Virus record (IMG/VR): IMGVR_UViG_3300006923_000049
Location: 1 to 42,171 of that record
Reading direction: 5' to 3' (one strand)
Length of the DNA stretch: 42,171 bases
Origin: a virus
Shown: one piece after another, positions 41,340 to 42,171 of the stretch
Position numbering within the stretch: the stretch's first letter is position 1
Layout: every line of letters begins with the position of its first letter
The notes under the pieces: generated by a model
Seen by the model: only the letters and a program-made list of their open reading frames with translations
What the model was told of the DNA's origin: nothing
Databases searched by the model: none
Position numbers and translations under genes: made by a program

Positions 41340-42171
41340 CTATCCGCAGTGATATGTGCATCCAACAAATGCTTTTCTATAAGTTTGGCCATCATGCTCA
41401 AACTCTAAACAATCATACGTTTCGCTATCTAAATCAAAAGTACAATCACAGGTTATTTTTGCAACAGTATAATTATGGAGAAGATCATCATCTTGAAGCA
41501 TTCCATATCCTGGAATTTCGCATGTAGTTATGTAATCTCCATTTTCAAAATCTCCATTAATATTGCAAACCCAAATGCCGCCCTCTCCAAGCGCATTAAT
41601 AATTAGCCTATCGTCCTTCTTGCTAAGAACCGACACAAAAGATCCTGAAGCATACTCTCTTCTTTCTCCTGAATCTTCAATGTTAGAGATAACTCCATAA
41701 GCCTTTTTATCTTTTCTTTTTGAAGCAAGACCAACAGTTGGAAGTGCTTCATTTATCTCTGCCTTGACAGATAGATCGAGATTTATATACTCTCCTAAAG
41801 AAGAAACGATTAGCCCTATATTTTCTACATTTTTTAATGCTGGGTCAGAATCAGAGCGATGCTGTCCTGTAAAATCAAGCTCTCCAGGCGTAGCAGTAGA
41901 GCTAACGTACGCCTTTGTAGGGTAATTAACTCCATTTGTTGTAAAGTCGAAATAAAGCCCAGTAGGGGCCCCGATTGGATCGGCAGCAGCAGTATAATAT
42001 ATAGCACAAGCTTCAGTTTGATTACCAGAGTGGGCTGCAAGCTCTATTCCTCTACCACTTTCTCCGCCTGTCGCCAAAGAAGGGCTGGGAACATTCTGTA
42101 TCACTGTAAGCTTAGCTCTTGGGCTGGAATTCTCAAGTCCAACGTTTCCGTCCTCTCCAATTGTCATGCGA
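41340..42171 (-). CDS. Fibre-like protein, C-terminal part (5' end beyond window)
   Basis: The visible frame is open through the right edge; the first ATG, at 42167, is preceded in frame by CGC (Arg). RMTIGEDGNVGLENSSPRAKL closely resembles the 'R-M-x-I-x-x-x-G-N-V-G-I-G-x-x-x-P-x-A-K-L' repeat of phage fibres, so translation surely begins upstream. After that come a short strand region, GQHRSDSDP, and a C-terminal block with INEALPTVGLASKRKDKKAY, ALGEGGIWVCNINGDFENGD and GYGMLQDDDLLHNYTVAKI, found at the ends of many phage and large-virus fibre proteins. The last 45 residues are cysteine-rich (CDC, C, FVGCTYHCG). No S74-type chaperone is obvious. Role: receptor-binding or surface fibre, by similarity. 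Confidence 0.7.
   Translation of the reverse strand, partial: RMTIGEDGNVGLENSSPRAKLTVIQNVPSPSLATGGESGRGIELAAHSGNQTEACAIYYTAAADPIGAPTGLYFDFTTNGVNYPTKAYVSSTATPGELDFTGQHRSDSDPALKNVENIGLIVSSLGEYINLDLSVKAEINEALPTVGLASKRKDKKAYGVISNIEDSGERREYASGSFVSVLSKKDDRLIINALGEGGIWVCNINGDFENGDYITTCEIPGYGMLQDDDLLHNYTVAKITCDCTFDLDSETYDCLEFEHDGQTYRKAFVGCTYHCG

Noticed and set aside
1-42171. tRNA genes, CRISPR arrays, insertion sequences, integrases, attachment sites
   Set aside because: None seen; the window is almost wholly coding on one strand with no direct-repeat arrays or transposase-like genes.
1-42171. An extracellular contractile injection system instead of a phage tail
   Set aside because: No AAA+ ATPase gene of the kind that accompanies such systems is visible, and frameshifted chaperones and a terminator-like gene fit a phage tail. 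It is not formally excluded because head genes are outside the window.

Overview
This window reads as the tail module of a large tailed virus with a contractile (myovirus-type) tail. All 18 genes lie on the minus strand, packed almost end to end, so transcription runs from high to low coordinates. The assignment rests on a recognisable set: tail sheath, tail tube, paired tail-assembly chaperones, tape-measure-like protein, hub, OB-fold spike, gp25/W-like wedge protein, baseplate J-like protein, and a giant protein in the slot where gpI normally follows gpJ. No capsid, portal, terminase, replication, tRNA or host-type gene is present. The sequence alone therefore does not exclude a tail-derived particle, although a fibre/tail set of this size fits a large phage best. 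The host cannot be named. In the stretches sampled, arginine is mostly AGA/AGG and ATA is common for isoleucine. The two fibre-like proteins at the right edge contain motifs widespread in environmental tailed viruses.

Layout in transcription order, right to left. 42171-37776: the C-terminal part of a fibre-like protein cut by the window edge, then a 1184-residue fibre/spike with a beta-helix-like C-terminus. 37774-36114: a coiled-coil protein with a carboxypeptidase-regulatory-like domain, a small unknown with a GTG start, and a likely tail terminator/completion protein. 36054-32128: oversized sheath and the tube, followed by a strong intrinsic terminator. 32017-31092: two chaperone ORFs joined by an apparent programmed -1 ribosomal frameshift. 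31088-20524: tape measure, a baseplate/initiator-like protein, a 1707-residue hub and a spike. 20487-10905: two unrecognised genes, one of 2532 residues with a strongly hydrophobic cluster. 10830-1: gp25-like, gpJ-like and a giant gpI-position protein that runs off the left edge.

Together these genes would build a contractile machine: a tube of the length set by the tape measure, a sheath around it, a hub and spike at the tip, and a wedge ring from which very large surface proteins project. Most components have recognisable cores but are far longer than their usual relatives. The clearest mechanistic signal is the frameshift cassette at 31501-31538: an A AAA AAA heptamer in phase, next to a perfect 12-bp hairpin, joining the two chaperone ORFs. 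The least explained part is the roughly 9.6-kb insertion between spike and gp25 (10905-20487), whose larger product may carry the membrane-active segment that the short tape measure seems to lack. There is no gene-free stretch longer than about 110 bases.
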